A DNA stretch of 17,218 nucleotides from the NCBI GenBank assembly GCA_005883245.1, contig VAXT01000128.1:1-17218 (forward strand), in the 5' to 3' direction. Source of the DNA: Actinomycetota bacterium. GTDB taxonomy: Bacteria > Actinomycetota > Thermoleophilia > Gaiellales > Gaiellaceae. The position numbers and the translations under genes were made by a program. The notes under the pieces are model-generated. The model did no database searches. It was not told the origin of the DNA and was given only the letters and a program-made list of their open reading frames with translations. This document shows, piece after piece, positions 1 to 6,920 of this stretch. How positions within the stretch are numbered: position 1 is the first letter of the stretch; every line of letters begins with the position of its first letter.

Positions 1-295
1 GAAGGGTCTTGCCGCTCGGAAGGAGCCCGTTGCCCGTCGTCCACGGATCGCCGGGATCGCCCTTGTCGCCCTTGGCGCCAGGGACTCCGGGCTCGCCTTG
101 CAGCCCTTGAGGTCCCCGAGGGAGCTGGCCCGCCTTGAAATCCCGCTTGAGGAGCGAGGAGTCCTTGACCTGATAGCTCGTAACGCTGTTCTTCGGGAGT
201 CGCTCGATCGGCCGCGGGTGGCGCTCGATTCGTTCCTCGCCAGCGACCAGGCGGAAGAGGCCGATGCGAGCGTTTAGGCGCCTATTGGGCGCCAC
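1..295 (-). CDS. Collagen-like repeat protein, N-terminal part (runs off left edge)
   Basis: Reading the minus strand from a GTG at 295 gives an open frame that continues past base 1. After about 35 residues without homology that I recognise comes the motif NSVTSYQVKDSSLLKRDFK, then AGQLP, then a short Gly-X-Y collagen tract (GPQGLQGEPGVPGAKGDKG and a few more residues), then a segment containing LPSGKTL. This layout (VKDxSLL..DFK..GQLP, collagen repeats, LPSGKT) is what I know from secreted or surface proteins of Thermoleophilia, but those normally begin with a hydrophobic signal segment. None is visible here in this frame. The only ordinary start is the GTG at 295, which has no clear ribosome binding site and lies in a hairpin just behind the tRNA gene. 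The true start is therefore doubtful, and the gene may be N-terminally truncated or decayed. Function unknown; probably surface-associated if expressed. Confidence 0.55.
   Translation of the reverse strand, partial: MAPNRRLNARIGLFRLVAGEERIERHPRPIERLPKNSVTSYQVKDSSLLKRDFKAGQLPRGPQGLQGEPGVPGAKGDKGDPGDPWTTGNGLLPSGKTL
277..293 (-). terminator. Hairpin downstream of tRNA-Pro
   Basis: GGCGCC, a five-base spacer (TATTG on the plus strand) and GGCGCC form a perfect 6-bp all-GC stem 20 bases after the tRNA 3' end. There is no U-run, so it may act as a weak terminator or as an RNA processing barrier. It overlaps the region where translation of the collagen-like frame would begin. Confidence 0.35.
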
Positions 296-312
296 CGCTC
301 GCCGTTTTTCAA

Positions 313-387
313 TCGGGGCGCCGAGATTTGAACTCGGGACCTCTAGTCCCCCAGACTAGCGCGCTAACCAGGCTGCGCCACGCCCCG
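313..387 (-). tRNA. tRNA-Pro (anticodon GGG)
   Basis: A complete 75-nt cloverleaf reads on the minus strand. Acceptor CGGGGCG pairs with CGCCCCG (7/7). The D stem is GCGC/GCGC, the anticodon stem CTAGT/ACTAG with loop CTGGGGG, and the T stem CCGAG/CTCGG with loop TTCAAAT. Position 34-36 is GGG, reading proline codons CCC and CCU. C1:G72 with A73 and G37 are the usual bacterial tRNA-Pro identity features. The 3' CCA is not encoded (the DNA continues TTG after A73), so the product needs the CCA-adding enzyme, whose likely gene is at 15284-16531. A prolyl-tRNA synthetase gene lies about 650 bp away. The gene starts 21 bp from a divergent ferritin-like gene. Confidence 0.95.
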
Positions 388-396
388 CTTCGCGAC

Positions 397-403
397 TAGA
401 TTA
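397..403. promoter_or_regulatory. Symmetric -10 element, putative bidirectional promoter
   Basis: TAGATTA reads TAGATT (397-402) on plus and TAATCT (403-398) on minus, so both strands carry a TAnnnT -10 hexamer. On plus, six bases separate it from the A of the ATG at 409, the spacing expected for a leaderless mRNA. On minus it sits ten bases before the mature 5' end of tRNA-Pro. No convincing -35 box is seen on either side. Either -35 region would have to fall inside the opposite gene. Confidence 0.5.
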
Positions 404-408
404 GCGCG

Positions 409-726
409 ATGCCGACGGACCAGTATCACGAGCCGCCTGAGGAGCTTGGCGCTGACGCTCGCACCTTCGCACGCTTGATCGCCTCCCTCCAGGAAGAAGC
501 CGAGGCCATCGGCTGGTACGAGCAGCGCCTGGCCGTCGAGACCGACGCGCAGGCGCGCCGCATCATGGAGCACGCGCAGCGCGAGGAGTTCCTCCACTTC
601 TCGATGGACCTCGAGTTCCTCGCGCGCCGCAAGGAGAAGTGGCGCCTCGCGCTCCAGAAGATCCTGTTCAAGGACGGCGACATCGTCGAGCTCGCCGAGC
701 GGGCCGAGGACGCCGTCGAGGACTAG
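409..726 (+). CDS. Encapsulated-ferritin-type (EncFtn) iron protein
   Basis: A 105-residue protein with the EncFtn fold signature: an N-terminal YHEP motif (6-9), a first helix with SLQEEAEAIGWYEQR (26-40) and a second helix with EHAQREEFLHFSMDLEFL (54-71). Aligned by eye with the Rhodospirillum rubrum EncFtn, the ferroxidase ligands E32, E62 and H65 correspond to E30, E60 and H63, and the W-Y pair to W36-Y37. Such proteins form ring-like decamers, oxidise Fe(II) and normally act as cargo inside encapsulin shells. Here no encapsulin gene is nearby. The C-terminus (LFKDGDIVELAERAEDAVED) lacks the usual short hydrophobic Gly-Leu-rich encapsulin-targeting peptide. There is no Shine-Dalgarno sequence; a -10 box six bases upstream suggests a leaderless transcript. 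It is the only plus-strand gene here, divergent from tRNA-Pro and convergent with an XRE regulator. Family call fairly sure; encapsulation not supported by this window. Confidence 0.8.
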   Translation: MPTDQYHEPPEELGADARTFARLIASLQEEAEAIGWYEQRLAVETDAQARRIMEHAQREEFLHFSMDLEFLARRKEKWRLALQKILFKDGDIVELAERAEDAVED

Positions 727-742
727 CGCCTAGTCCTCGGCG
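714..742. terminator. Bidirectional hairpin spanning two convergent stop codons
   Basis: CGAGGACTAG (717-726), spacer CGC, CTAGTCCTCG (730-739) is a perfect 10-bp palindrome, extended by one G-U and two G-C pairs to 714-742. The TAG stops of the plus-strand ferritin gene and the minus-strand XRE gene lie at the loop ends of the two arms. There is no U-run in either direction. It is likely a shared terminator or mRNA 3'-end protecting structure. Confidence 0.5.
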
Positions 743-1032
743 AGCCGCTTGTAGAGGCGATCGATCAGCGCCGGCATCTCCTCCAGCCGCTCCGTGATGA
801 CGCGGATCCGGTACTCGCGGAAATGCTCGGGCTCGACATCGAGCGCAGAAGCCAGCGAGCGGACGATCTCGTTCGACGGCACCGGCCGGTTCCCGTGCAC
901 GAGGTGGTTCAGATAGCCCGCGGAGAGCTTCGTCTTCGCGGCGAGCCCGCGGTACGTGACGCCGTTCTCGGTCATCAGGCGCTCGAGCGTCTCGCCGAAG
1001 GGGTCGTCGCTGAACCTGCGCCTTCGAGCCAT
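730..1032 (-). CDS. XRE-family helix-turn-helix regulator
   Basis: A 100-residue protein with a Cro/CI-type helix-turn-helix at about residues 13-70: LERLMTENGVTYRGLAAKT, KLSAGYLNHLVHGNRPVPS, then EIVRSLASALDVEPEHF. The second helix of the motif is LAAKTKLS and the recognition helix AGYLNHLVHG. A basic N-terminus (MARRRR) and a charged C-terminal helix follow the general pattern of small single-domain DNA-binding regulators. Its ATG overlaps the TGA of proS (TGATG), so it is probably translated by coupling as the last gene of the operon. Its target is not known. The convergent ferritin gene and its promoter are the nearest candidates, which is only inference from position. Confidence 0.75.
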   Translation of the reverse strand: MARRRRFSDDPFGETLERLMTENGVTYRGLAAKTKLSAGYLNHLVHGNRPVPSNEIVRSLASALDVEPEHFREYRIRVITERLEEMPALIDRLYKRLAED

Positions 1033-2687
1033 CAGCGCAGGCTACCGAGATCTTCGATCGCCACTCGCTCCTCTGTACCCGTCTCGCGGGCGCGGATGTC
1101 GACCGCCCCGTCCTCGAGTGTCTTCTTGCCGACCGTGACCCGCACGGGGAGCCCGATCAGGTCGGCGTCGGCGAACTTCTCGCCGGCACGCTGGTCGCGA
1201 TCGTCCAGGAGCACCGCGTCGCCCGCGTCGTCGAGCTTCGCCGCGACCTCGTCGGCGCGCTCCTCGAGCCCGGGCAGCACGACGAGATGGACGTCGTACG
1301 GCGCGACCGACCGTGGCCAGCGAATGCCGTCCTCGTCGTGGTGCTGCTCGACGATCGCCGCCATCGTCCGCGCCGGGCCGATTCCGTAGCTGCCCATGAC
1401 CAGGAGCTTCTCTTTGCCGTCCTCGTCGAGGAAGGTCGCCCCCAGAGGCTTCGTGTAGCGCGTCTCCAGCTTGAAGATGTGACCGACCTCGATCGCGGCC
1501 TGCAAACGCAGCTTCCCGCCGCAGTTCGGGCAGGTGTCGCCCTCGCGCACCTCGCGGATATTCGCAAACCGCGCCTCGAAGTCGCGACCGGCCTGCACAC
1601 CGCGAAGATGGTGGCCGGACTTGTTCGCGCCCGCGACGAACTGCCCTTCGCGGAGCGCCTCGTCGGCGACCACCTCTACCGCCACGCCTACCGGCCCGAT
1701 CGAGCCCGGATCGGCGCCGAATGCCTCGCGGATCTCGTCCTCGGTCGCGGGCCGGAACGCCTCGCCCAGCGCCTCGACCATCTTCACCTCGTCGAGCCGG
1801 TCGTCGCCGCGCACCAAGCCGAGCACGACGCGCCCGTCCGCGACCACGGGCATCGCCTTCGACGTCGCGGCATCGTCGACGTCCAGCAGCTCGGCGACGG
1901 CTTCGATCGTCGCGACGCCGGGAGTCGCGACCTCCTCGGGCGCGTCCAGCGAGGCCGGAAACTCGGGGACACGCGGAATCCCGCGCGCGACCTCGAGATC
2001 CGCCGCGTAGTCGCCGCGCTCGCAGGTGACGAGCGTGTTGGAGCCGTCTCCGGGAGCGAGGAAGTCCATGCTCGCGCTCCCGCCCATCATCCCCGACTCC
2101 GCCTGCACGGCATAGACCTCCAGCTCGCAGCGCTCGAAGATGCGGTCATACGCGCCCTTGTGCAGCTGGAAGCTCCTGTCGAGGCCCTCCTCGTCGCGGT
2201 CGTACGAGTAGGAGTCCTTCATGATGAACTCGCGGACGCGAATGAGGCCCGCGCGCGGCCGGGGCTCGTCGCGCTCCTTCGTCTGGAAGTGGTAGAGCAT
2301 CTGCGGGAGGTCGCGGTACGACTGGATCTCGCGCGCGTGGAAGGTGATCGTCTCCTCGTGGGTCATCGGAAGGACGAACTCGCGCTCGTTCCGGTCGCGG
2401 AGCTTGAACACCTCAGGGATCTCGTACCTTCCAGTGGCCCTCCAGAGCTCGGCCGGCGTCAGGACCGGCATCAGCATCTCCTGCGCGCCGATCGCGTCCA
2501 TCTCCTCGCGGATGATCTGGACGACCTTCTCGTGGACGCGCCAGCCGAGCGGCAGAAACGTCCACACGCCCGCGCTCACTTGACGGATGAAGGCGCCTCG
2601 CACCAGCAGCTTGTGGCTGATCGCTTCCGCGTCGGCCGGCGCCTCGCGCAGGGTCGGCAAGAAGAGCTGTGACGCTCGCCGGATCAT
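1032..2687 (-). CDS. proS: Prolyl-tRNA synthetase, bacterial type with editing domain
   Basis: The 551-residue class II synthetase charges tRNA-Pro with proline in the cytoplasm. It begins with the typical MIRRASQLFLPTLREAPADA. Motif 2 is visible in TKERDEPRPRAGLIRVREF (positions about 136-154), followed by IMKDSYSYD. The YbaK-like editing insertion, which removes mischarged alanine, runs from about 235 to 385 (SKAMPVVADG, GANKSGHHLRG). After it come CPNCGG and VGHIFKLETRYTKPLGA, then motif 3 in GSYGIGPARTMAAIVEQHHD, and the anticodon-binding domain at the end. The length is close to the usual 565-570. The start lies 10 bases after the ispG stop and the stop overlaps the XRE gene. A tRNA-Pro gene lies about 650 bp downstream. 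Confidence 0.97.
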   Translation of the reverse strand: MIRRASQLFLPTLREAPADAEAISHKLLVRGAFIRQVSAGVWTFLPLGWRVHEKVVQIIREEMDAIGAQEMLMPVLTPAELWRATGRYEIPEVFKLRDRNEREFVLPMTHEETITFHAREIQSYRDLPQMLYHFQTKERDEPRPRAGLIRVREFIMKDSYSYDRDEEGLDRSFQLHKGAYDRIFERCELEVYAVQAESGMMGGSASMDFLAPGDGSNTLVTCERGDYAADLEVARGIPRVPEFPASLDAPEEVATPGVATIEAVAELLDVDDAATSKAMPVVADGRVVLGLVRGDDRLDEVKMVEALGEAFRPATEDEIREAFGADPGSIGPVGVAVEVVADEALREGQFVAGANKSGHHLRGVQAGRDFEARFANIREVREGDTCPNCGGKLRLQAAIEVGHIFKLETRYTKPLGATFLDEDGKEKLLVMGSYGIGPARTMAAIVEQHHDEDGIRWPRSVAPYDVHLVVLPGLEERADEVAAKLDDAGDAVLLDDRDQRAGEKFADADLIGLPVRVTVGKKTLEDGAVDIRARETGTEERVAIEDLGSLR

Positions 2688-2697
2688 GCGGAGAACC

Positions 2698-3831
2698 CTA
2701 GTCGAGGGGAATTTCGGAAGCCTCGGCCATTGCCAGCGCCGCAGGCTTCGCCATCTTCAACCGTTTTGGCCTGCGCATCCCGGCCTCGATCCAGGCGTCG
2801 ATCTCGTGGAAGAGCTCGTCGACGAGGATGTCCGACGAGACCTTCTTCAGCACGCGCCCGTGGGCATAGATGAAGCCGACGTCGCGGCCGCCGGCGATCC
2901 CGAAGTCCGCGTCCCCCGCCTCCCCCGGGCCGTTGACGGCGCAACCCATAACCGCCACCTCGAACGCCTGGGGGTAATCCTTCAATCGACCCTCGACCTC
3001 GACCGCCAAGTTCTCGACGCCCACGTTGTCGCGGCCGCACGAGGGGCACGCGATCATCACGGGGCCGCGCTCACGGAGACCGAGCGCCTTGAGGATCTCC
3101 CAGGCGACCTCGACCTCCTTCACCGGGTCGGCGGTCAGCGAGACCCGCAGCGTGTCCCCGATCCCGTCCGCCAGCAGCGCTCCGATCCCGATCGCGCTCT
3201 TGATCGAGCCGCTGAAGGGCGTTCCGGCCTCCGTCACGCCGAGGTGGAGCGGATACGGAACCTTGTCGGCCAGCATGCGGTAGGCGCGGATCATCGTCGG
3301 CACGTGCGTCGACTTGACCGAGATCTTGAAGTCGTGGTACTCGAGCCGCTCCAGCAGCTGCACCTCCTCGAGCGCCGCGGCCACGAGCGCCTCCGCCTGG
3401 TCCTGCTGCGCGAGCTCGTGCAGGTGCTTCGGCAGCGAGCCCGAGTTGGCGCCGATCCGCATCGGGATGCCGGCCACACGCGCGGCGCTCACGACCTGCC
3501 CGACGCGCTCGGGGCCGCCGATGTTCCCCGGGTTGATCCGGACCGCGGCCACGCCCGCGTCGATCGCCCGCAGCGCGAGGCTCGCGTTGAAGTGGATGTC
3601 GGCGATCACCGGGATCGGAGACAGCCGCACGATCTTCTTCAGCGCGTCCGCGTCCTCGATCTTCGGCACCGCGCAGCGCACGACCTCGCAGCCGGCCGAG
3701 GCGAGGGCAGCTATCTGGGCGGTCGTCGCGGGGACGTCGTGGGTCGGCGTCAGCGTCATCGACTGCACCACGACGGGCGCGCCGCCGCCGATCCGGACAC
3801 CGCCGACGTTGATCGACCGCTCGCTGGACAT
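2698..3831 (-). CDS. ispG: 4-hydroxy-3-methylbut-2-enyl-diphosphate synthase
   Basis: IspG (GcpE) converts MEcPP to HMBPP in the MEP isoprenoid pathway using a [4Fe-4S] cluster. The 377-residue protein has the full TIM-barrel start (INVGGVRIGGGAPVVVQSMT), INPGNIG at about 99-105, and the cluster cysteines C262 and C265 (CPSCGR) and C297 (MGCAVNGPGEA), with the glutamate following as fourth ligand. This is the usual short bacterial form. ATG at 3831 overlaps the TGA of rseP (TGATG). Together with dxr, two cistrons upstream in the same operon, it supplies precursors for the UppS product made from this cluster. Confidence 0.97.
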   Translation of the reverse strand: MSSERSINVGGVRIGGGAPVVVQSMTLTPTHDVPATTAQIAALASAGCEVVRCAVPKIEDADALKKIVRLSPIPVIADIHFNASLALRAIDAGVAAVRINPGNIGGPERVGQVVSAARVAGIPMRIGANSGSLPKHLHELAQQDQAEALVAAALEEVQLLERLEYHDFKISVKSTHVPTMIRAYRMLADKVPYPLHLGVTEAGTPFSGSIKSAIGIGALLADGIGDTLRVSLTADPVKEVEVAWEILKALGLRERGPVMIACPSCGRDNVGVENLAVEVEGRLKDYPQAFEVAVMGCAVNGPGEAGDADFGIAGGRDVGFIYAHGRVLKKVSSDILVDELFHEIDAWIEAGMRRPKRLKMAKPAALAMAEASEIPLD

Positions 3832-5039
3832 CAGTTACCCAGGTTGCCGATGTCGTTCGAAAGCCCGATGAAGAAGAGCAGGAGCACGAGCGCAATCCCG
3901 ATCGCCGATGCCCGCTCGTAGACCTCGCGCCCGACCGCGCGCCCGCGAATGCCCTCGATCAGCGAGAAGACGATGTGTCCTCCGTCGAGCGGCAGGAACG
4001 GGAGCAGGTTCAGCAGCGCGAGGGACAGGCTGAGCAGCCCCAGCACCCACAGGTACGTCTGCAGCCCCTGCGCGAGCGCCTCCGATGAGCCCTGGACGAT
4101 CCCAACCGGGCTCGAGACCTCCTTCCGGTTCCCGCGAACGAGCCGCGAGAGCGACGCTCCGATCTCCTTCGTGATCACCGTGGTCAGCTTCACGGACTCC
4201 CAGCTCGCCTGCGGCACGGAGAGCTGTGGCTCGGTCTTCGGGCGAACTGGGCCGAGGACCAAGGGCCCGCTCTCGCCCTTCCTGCGGACGGCCAGCGTGA
4301 TCGGCTTGCCTTTGGAGGACTCGATCAGGTTCGGCACCTGGGAGACGTCGTCGACCTTGTGGCCGTTGATCCTCAGGATCCGGTCGCCCGGCTGGAGGCC
4401 GATCTGCGCCGCTGGGTGGTCCGCGCGCACGTCGTGCACGACCGGCGCGTTCGTCTCCATCGAGAAGCCGAGCCGGTAGCCGCCGCTGCCGACGACGAAC
4501 AGAGTCGCGAACAGGATCACGGCGAAGAGCAGGTTCGTCCCGGGACCGGCGAAGATGACGAGCACCTTCTTCCAGGTCCTTTGGCGCCAGTAGGCGTCGG
4601 CGCCGAGCCCGTCTGCGAGCTCGTTCAGGCCCTTCTGCGCACCCTTCCGCGCCATGCGGCTGACGTCGGCGACGTCGAGCGCACCGGCCAGCTCGGTCAG
4701 ATGCGTGCGTCCGCCTGCCATATCGCCGTCCGCGAGGCTGCGCTTGAGGCGCTCCAGCGGGCCGACGAGTCGAGGGGCTTCGTCCTTAGCCGGCCCGAAG
4801 AACGTGTCCACGTCCGACGGGGCCGGCCTGTGCATCCCGGGGATCTTCACATAGCCGCCGAGCGGGACCGCGCCGATCCCGTACTCGATGCCCTTGCGCT
4901 TGACCTTGGCGAGCGCCGGCGGGAAGCCGACGTAGAAGCGGCGCGGGCTCATGCCGACGGCACGCGCCGTGAAGAAGTGGCCCGCCTCGTGGACGAGGAC
5001 GAGGAGGCTCAGGCCGATGATCGCGATGAAGATGTTCAC
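3831..5039 (-). CDS. rseP: RseP/Rip1-type site-2 intramembrane zinc metalloprotease
   Basis: A membrane protease that cuts transmembrane segments of anti-sigma factors or signal-peptide remnants. From the GTG at 5039 (overlapping the dxr TGA as GTGA) the protein has 402 residues. TM1 carries HEAGH (H17, E18, H21), and the second zinc motif is NLLPFLPLDGG with D352 in a later membrane segment. A PDZ domain lies at roughly 192-275 (ADHPAAQIGLQPGDRILRINGH). AGPGTN (164-169) opens the second membrane region, and a hydrophobic segment (ALVLLLFFIGL) ends the chain. Between GGYVKI (61-66) and AGPGTN are about 98 residues where E. coli RseP has about 36, an extra charged cytoplasmic segment of about 65 residues. 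The neighbours dxr, ispG, cdsA and uppS are the standard context. Confidence 0.93.
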   Translation of the reverse strand: MNIFIAIIGLSLLVLVHEAGHFFTARAVGMSPRRFYVGFPPALAKVKRKGIEYGIGAVPLGGYVKIPGMHRPAPSDVDTFFGPAKDEAPRLVGPLERLKRSLADGDMAGGRTHLTELAGALDVADVSRMARKGAQKGLNELADGLGADAYWRQRTWKKVLVIFAGPGTNLLFAVILFATLFVVGSGGYRLGFSMETNAPVVHDVRADHPAAQIGLQPGDRILRINGHKVDDVSQVPNLIESSKGKPITLAVRRKGESGPLVLGPVRPKTEPQLSVPQASWESVKLTTVITKEIGASLSRLVRGNRKEVSSPVGIVQGSSEALAQGLQTYLWVLGLLSLSLALLNLLPFLPLDGGHIVFSLIEGIRGRAVGREVYERASAIGIALVLLLFFIGLSNDIGNLGN

Positions 5040-6118
5040 GGCACCGGCGCTCCGACGGCCTCTTCGGCGAGGCGACGTGCTTCGCGGTCGGCCTCGACCA
5101 GCTCTTCGAGGTCTCGTGCCGGCGCGCCGTCGACTCCGGACAGGACGTCCGCAACCACTCCTGCGATGCCGAGGAACGGAAGTCGGCCGGCGAGGAAGGC
5201 GGCGACCGCGACCTCGTTCGCGGCGTTGTAGGCGCACGGATGCGTTCCGCCGGCCTCTCCGGCCTGGCGTGCGAGGGCGAGCATGGTGAATGTCTCGACA
5301 TCCGGCGGCTCGAACTCGAGCGCCAGCCCGTCGGCGAAGTCGAGACCGGGAACGGGCGTCGCGGCGCGCTCGGGGTACGTCAGGGCGTATGAGATCGGCA
5401 CGCGCATGTCCGGGTACCCCAGGTGGGCCAGCGACGCGCCGTCGCGGAAGCGGACGATCGCGTGCACGACCGAGGTCGGGTGCACGACGACCTCGATCTG
5501 CTCGTACAGGAGCCCGAAGAGGAAGTGCGCCTCGACCAACTCGAGGCCCTTGTTCGCCAGCGTGGCCGAGTCGACGGTGATCTTGGGGCCCATGCGCCAG
5601 GTCGGATGAGCCAGCGCATCGGCGCGGGTCACGTTCGCCAGCTGCTCGCGCGTACGGCCGCGGAACGGGCCGCCGGACGCGGTGAGGACGATCGAGCTCA
5701 CCGACTCGAGGTCGCGCCCCTCGAGGCACTGGAAGACGGCGGAGTGCTCGCTGTCGACCGGCAGCAGCGCTCCTCCACCCCGCTCCCGCGCCGCGAGGGC
5801 GAGCTCACCCGCGGCGACGAGGCTCTCCTTGTTCGCGAGAGCGAGCGTCACGCCGTGCTCGAGCGCCCACAGCGTCGCGGGCAGCCCCGCAAAGCCGACG
5901 ACGGCGTTGAGGACGATGTCCGGCTCGGCCGCGTCGAGGAGGGACGTCAGATCGCCGCCGACCTGGGCGTGCTCGACGCCACGCTCGGCGGCCAAGTCGC
6001 TCAGCTCGCTCGAGCCGGACGCGACCGCGCAGACCTCGAGCTCTTCGCTTCCGTCGATGATGTCGAGCGCCTGACGGCCGATCGACCCCGTCGCGCCCAG
6101 AACCGCAATGCGCTTCAT
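5036..6118 (-). CDS. dxr: 1-deoxy-D-xylulose-5-phosphate reductoisomerase
   Basis: Dxr makes MEP from DXP with NADPH and a divalent metal, the committed step of the MEP pathway. The 360-residue protein starts MKRIAVLGATGSIGRQALDI (NADPH Rossmann motif 8-14). It carries ANKESLVAAGE, the metal-binding LPVDSEHSA, LTASGGPFRG, and HPTWRMGPKITVDSATLANK followed by GLELVEAHFLF. These are the catalytic signatures, and the length is slightly below the usual 380-400. The start ATG at 6118 lies 19 bases after the cdsA stop with no strong Shine-Dalgarno sequence. The end overlaps rseP. Confidence 0.96.
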   Translation of the reverse strand: MKRIAVLGATGSIGRQALDIIDGSEELEVCAVASGSSELSDLAAERGVEHAQVGGDLTSLLDAAEPDIVLNAVVGFAGLPATLWALEHGVTLALANKESLVAAGELALAARERGGGALLPVDSEHSAVFQCLEGRDLESVSSIVLTASGGPFRGRTREQLANVTRADALAHPTWRMGPKITVDSATLANKGLELVEAHFLFGLLYEQIEVVVHPTSVVHAIVRFRDGASLAHLGYPDMRVPISYALTYPERAATPVPGLDFADGLALEFEPPDVETFTMLALARQAGEAGGTHPCAYNAANEVAVAAFLAGRLPFLGIAGVVADVLSGVDGAPARDLEELVEADREARRLAEEAVGAPVP

Positions 6119-6137
6119 CGAACCAAGTGTAGGCGGC

Positions 6138-6920
6138 CTACAGTTGCCCGAAGGCGGCCACCACGTAGTACGAGGCGACCCAGGCGAAGAGGAGCGCGTC
6201 GACCCGGTCGAGCACACCTCCGTGCCCCGCGAGCAGCCGGCCGGAGTCCTTCACGTCCGCGTCGCGCTTGAGCGCCGATTCGAAGAGGTCACCGAGCGGG
6301 GCGGCGATCGCGATCGCGGCGCCGAGGACGAGCGACTCCGGAATCGATAGGAAGTCCTGCTTGTACAGCGCGATGAACGTCACGGCGATCGTGGCCACGG
6401 TCCCAGCGGCCAGACCTTCCCAGGTCTTCCCCGGCGAGACGGTCGGCGCGAGCTTGTGCCGGCCGAACAGGAGCCCGAAGAAGTACGCCGCCGCGTCCCC
6501 GGCCCAGACCGCGAGCACGACCGTGTACAGCGCCAGCACCCCGTGCTCGTCGATGTCCCGCAGAAGGAGCGCGTACGCGAGGCCGAGCCCGATCCACGCC
6601 ACCCCGAGCATCGTCACGCCCACCGACGACGCCCCGGCCGCGCCTTTGAAGACGAACGCCAGCGCGAGCGTCGCGAAGATCCCTACGAGCGTCCAGTTCG
6701 TGCCGCCGAGCTCGGCCCCGAGCAGCATCGCAATGGCGCCGAGATACCCCGCGAGCACCACCGGGCGCAGCGTCCGCGTCATCCAGTACAGCTCGTGCAG
6801 GGCGACCAGCGCGGCCACGATCGCGAGCCCGAACAGCGGCCAGCCGCCGAGGTACATCAGCCAGAGGACGAGCGGGATCCCCGCCGCCGCGATCAGGATC
6901 CGCGACCAGAACGAGCTCAT
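6138..6920 (-). CDS. cdsA: Phosphatidate cytidylyltransferase
   Basis: CdsA forms CDP-diacylglycerol from phosphatidate and CTP in the inner membrane, the branch point of phospholipid synthesis. The 260-residue protein has about seven or eight hydrophobic segments, beginning RILIAAAGIPLVLWLMYLGG. Near the end it has the family signature SALKRDADVKDSGRLLAGHG followed by GVLDRVD, with the conserved K-D and D-R-x-D residues. VSPGKTWEGLAAG is a second conserved stretch. ATG overlaps the uppS stop (ATGA), so translation is probably coupled. Confidence 0.95.
   Translation of the reverse strand: MSSFWSRILIAAAGIPLVLWLMYLGGWPLFGLAIVAALVALHELYWMTRTLRPVVLAGYLGAIAMLLGAELGGTNWTLVGIFATLALAFVFKGAAGASSVGVTMLGVAWIGLGLAYALLLRDIDEHGVLALYTVVLAVWAGDAAAYFFGLLFGRHKLAPTVSPGKTWEGLAAGTVATIAVTFIALYKQDFLSIPESLVLGAAIAIAAPLGDLFESALKRDADVKDSGRLLAGHGGVLDRVDALLFAWVASYYVVAAFGQL

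Noticed and set aside
1287..2672. Plus-strand open frame of 461 codons opposite proS
   Set aside because: Antisense of proS in GC-rich DNA; no recognisable domain and no ribosome binding site.
2688..2697. T-box or other leader controlling proS
   Set aside because: Only ten bases separate ispG and proS, leaving no room for a leader RNA.
2587..3921. Plus-strand open frame of 444 codons opposite ispG
   Set aside because: Same antisense effect; composition dominated by Arg, Asp, Val and His without motif.
5040..5729. Upstream extension of the rseP frame inside dxr
   Set aside because: The sequence before GTG 5039 is Arg/Pro-rich and out of frame with dxr; the GTGA overlap and TM1 start at VNIFIAIIG decide the start.
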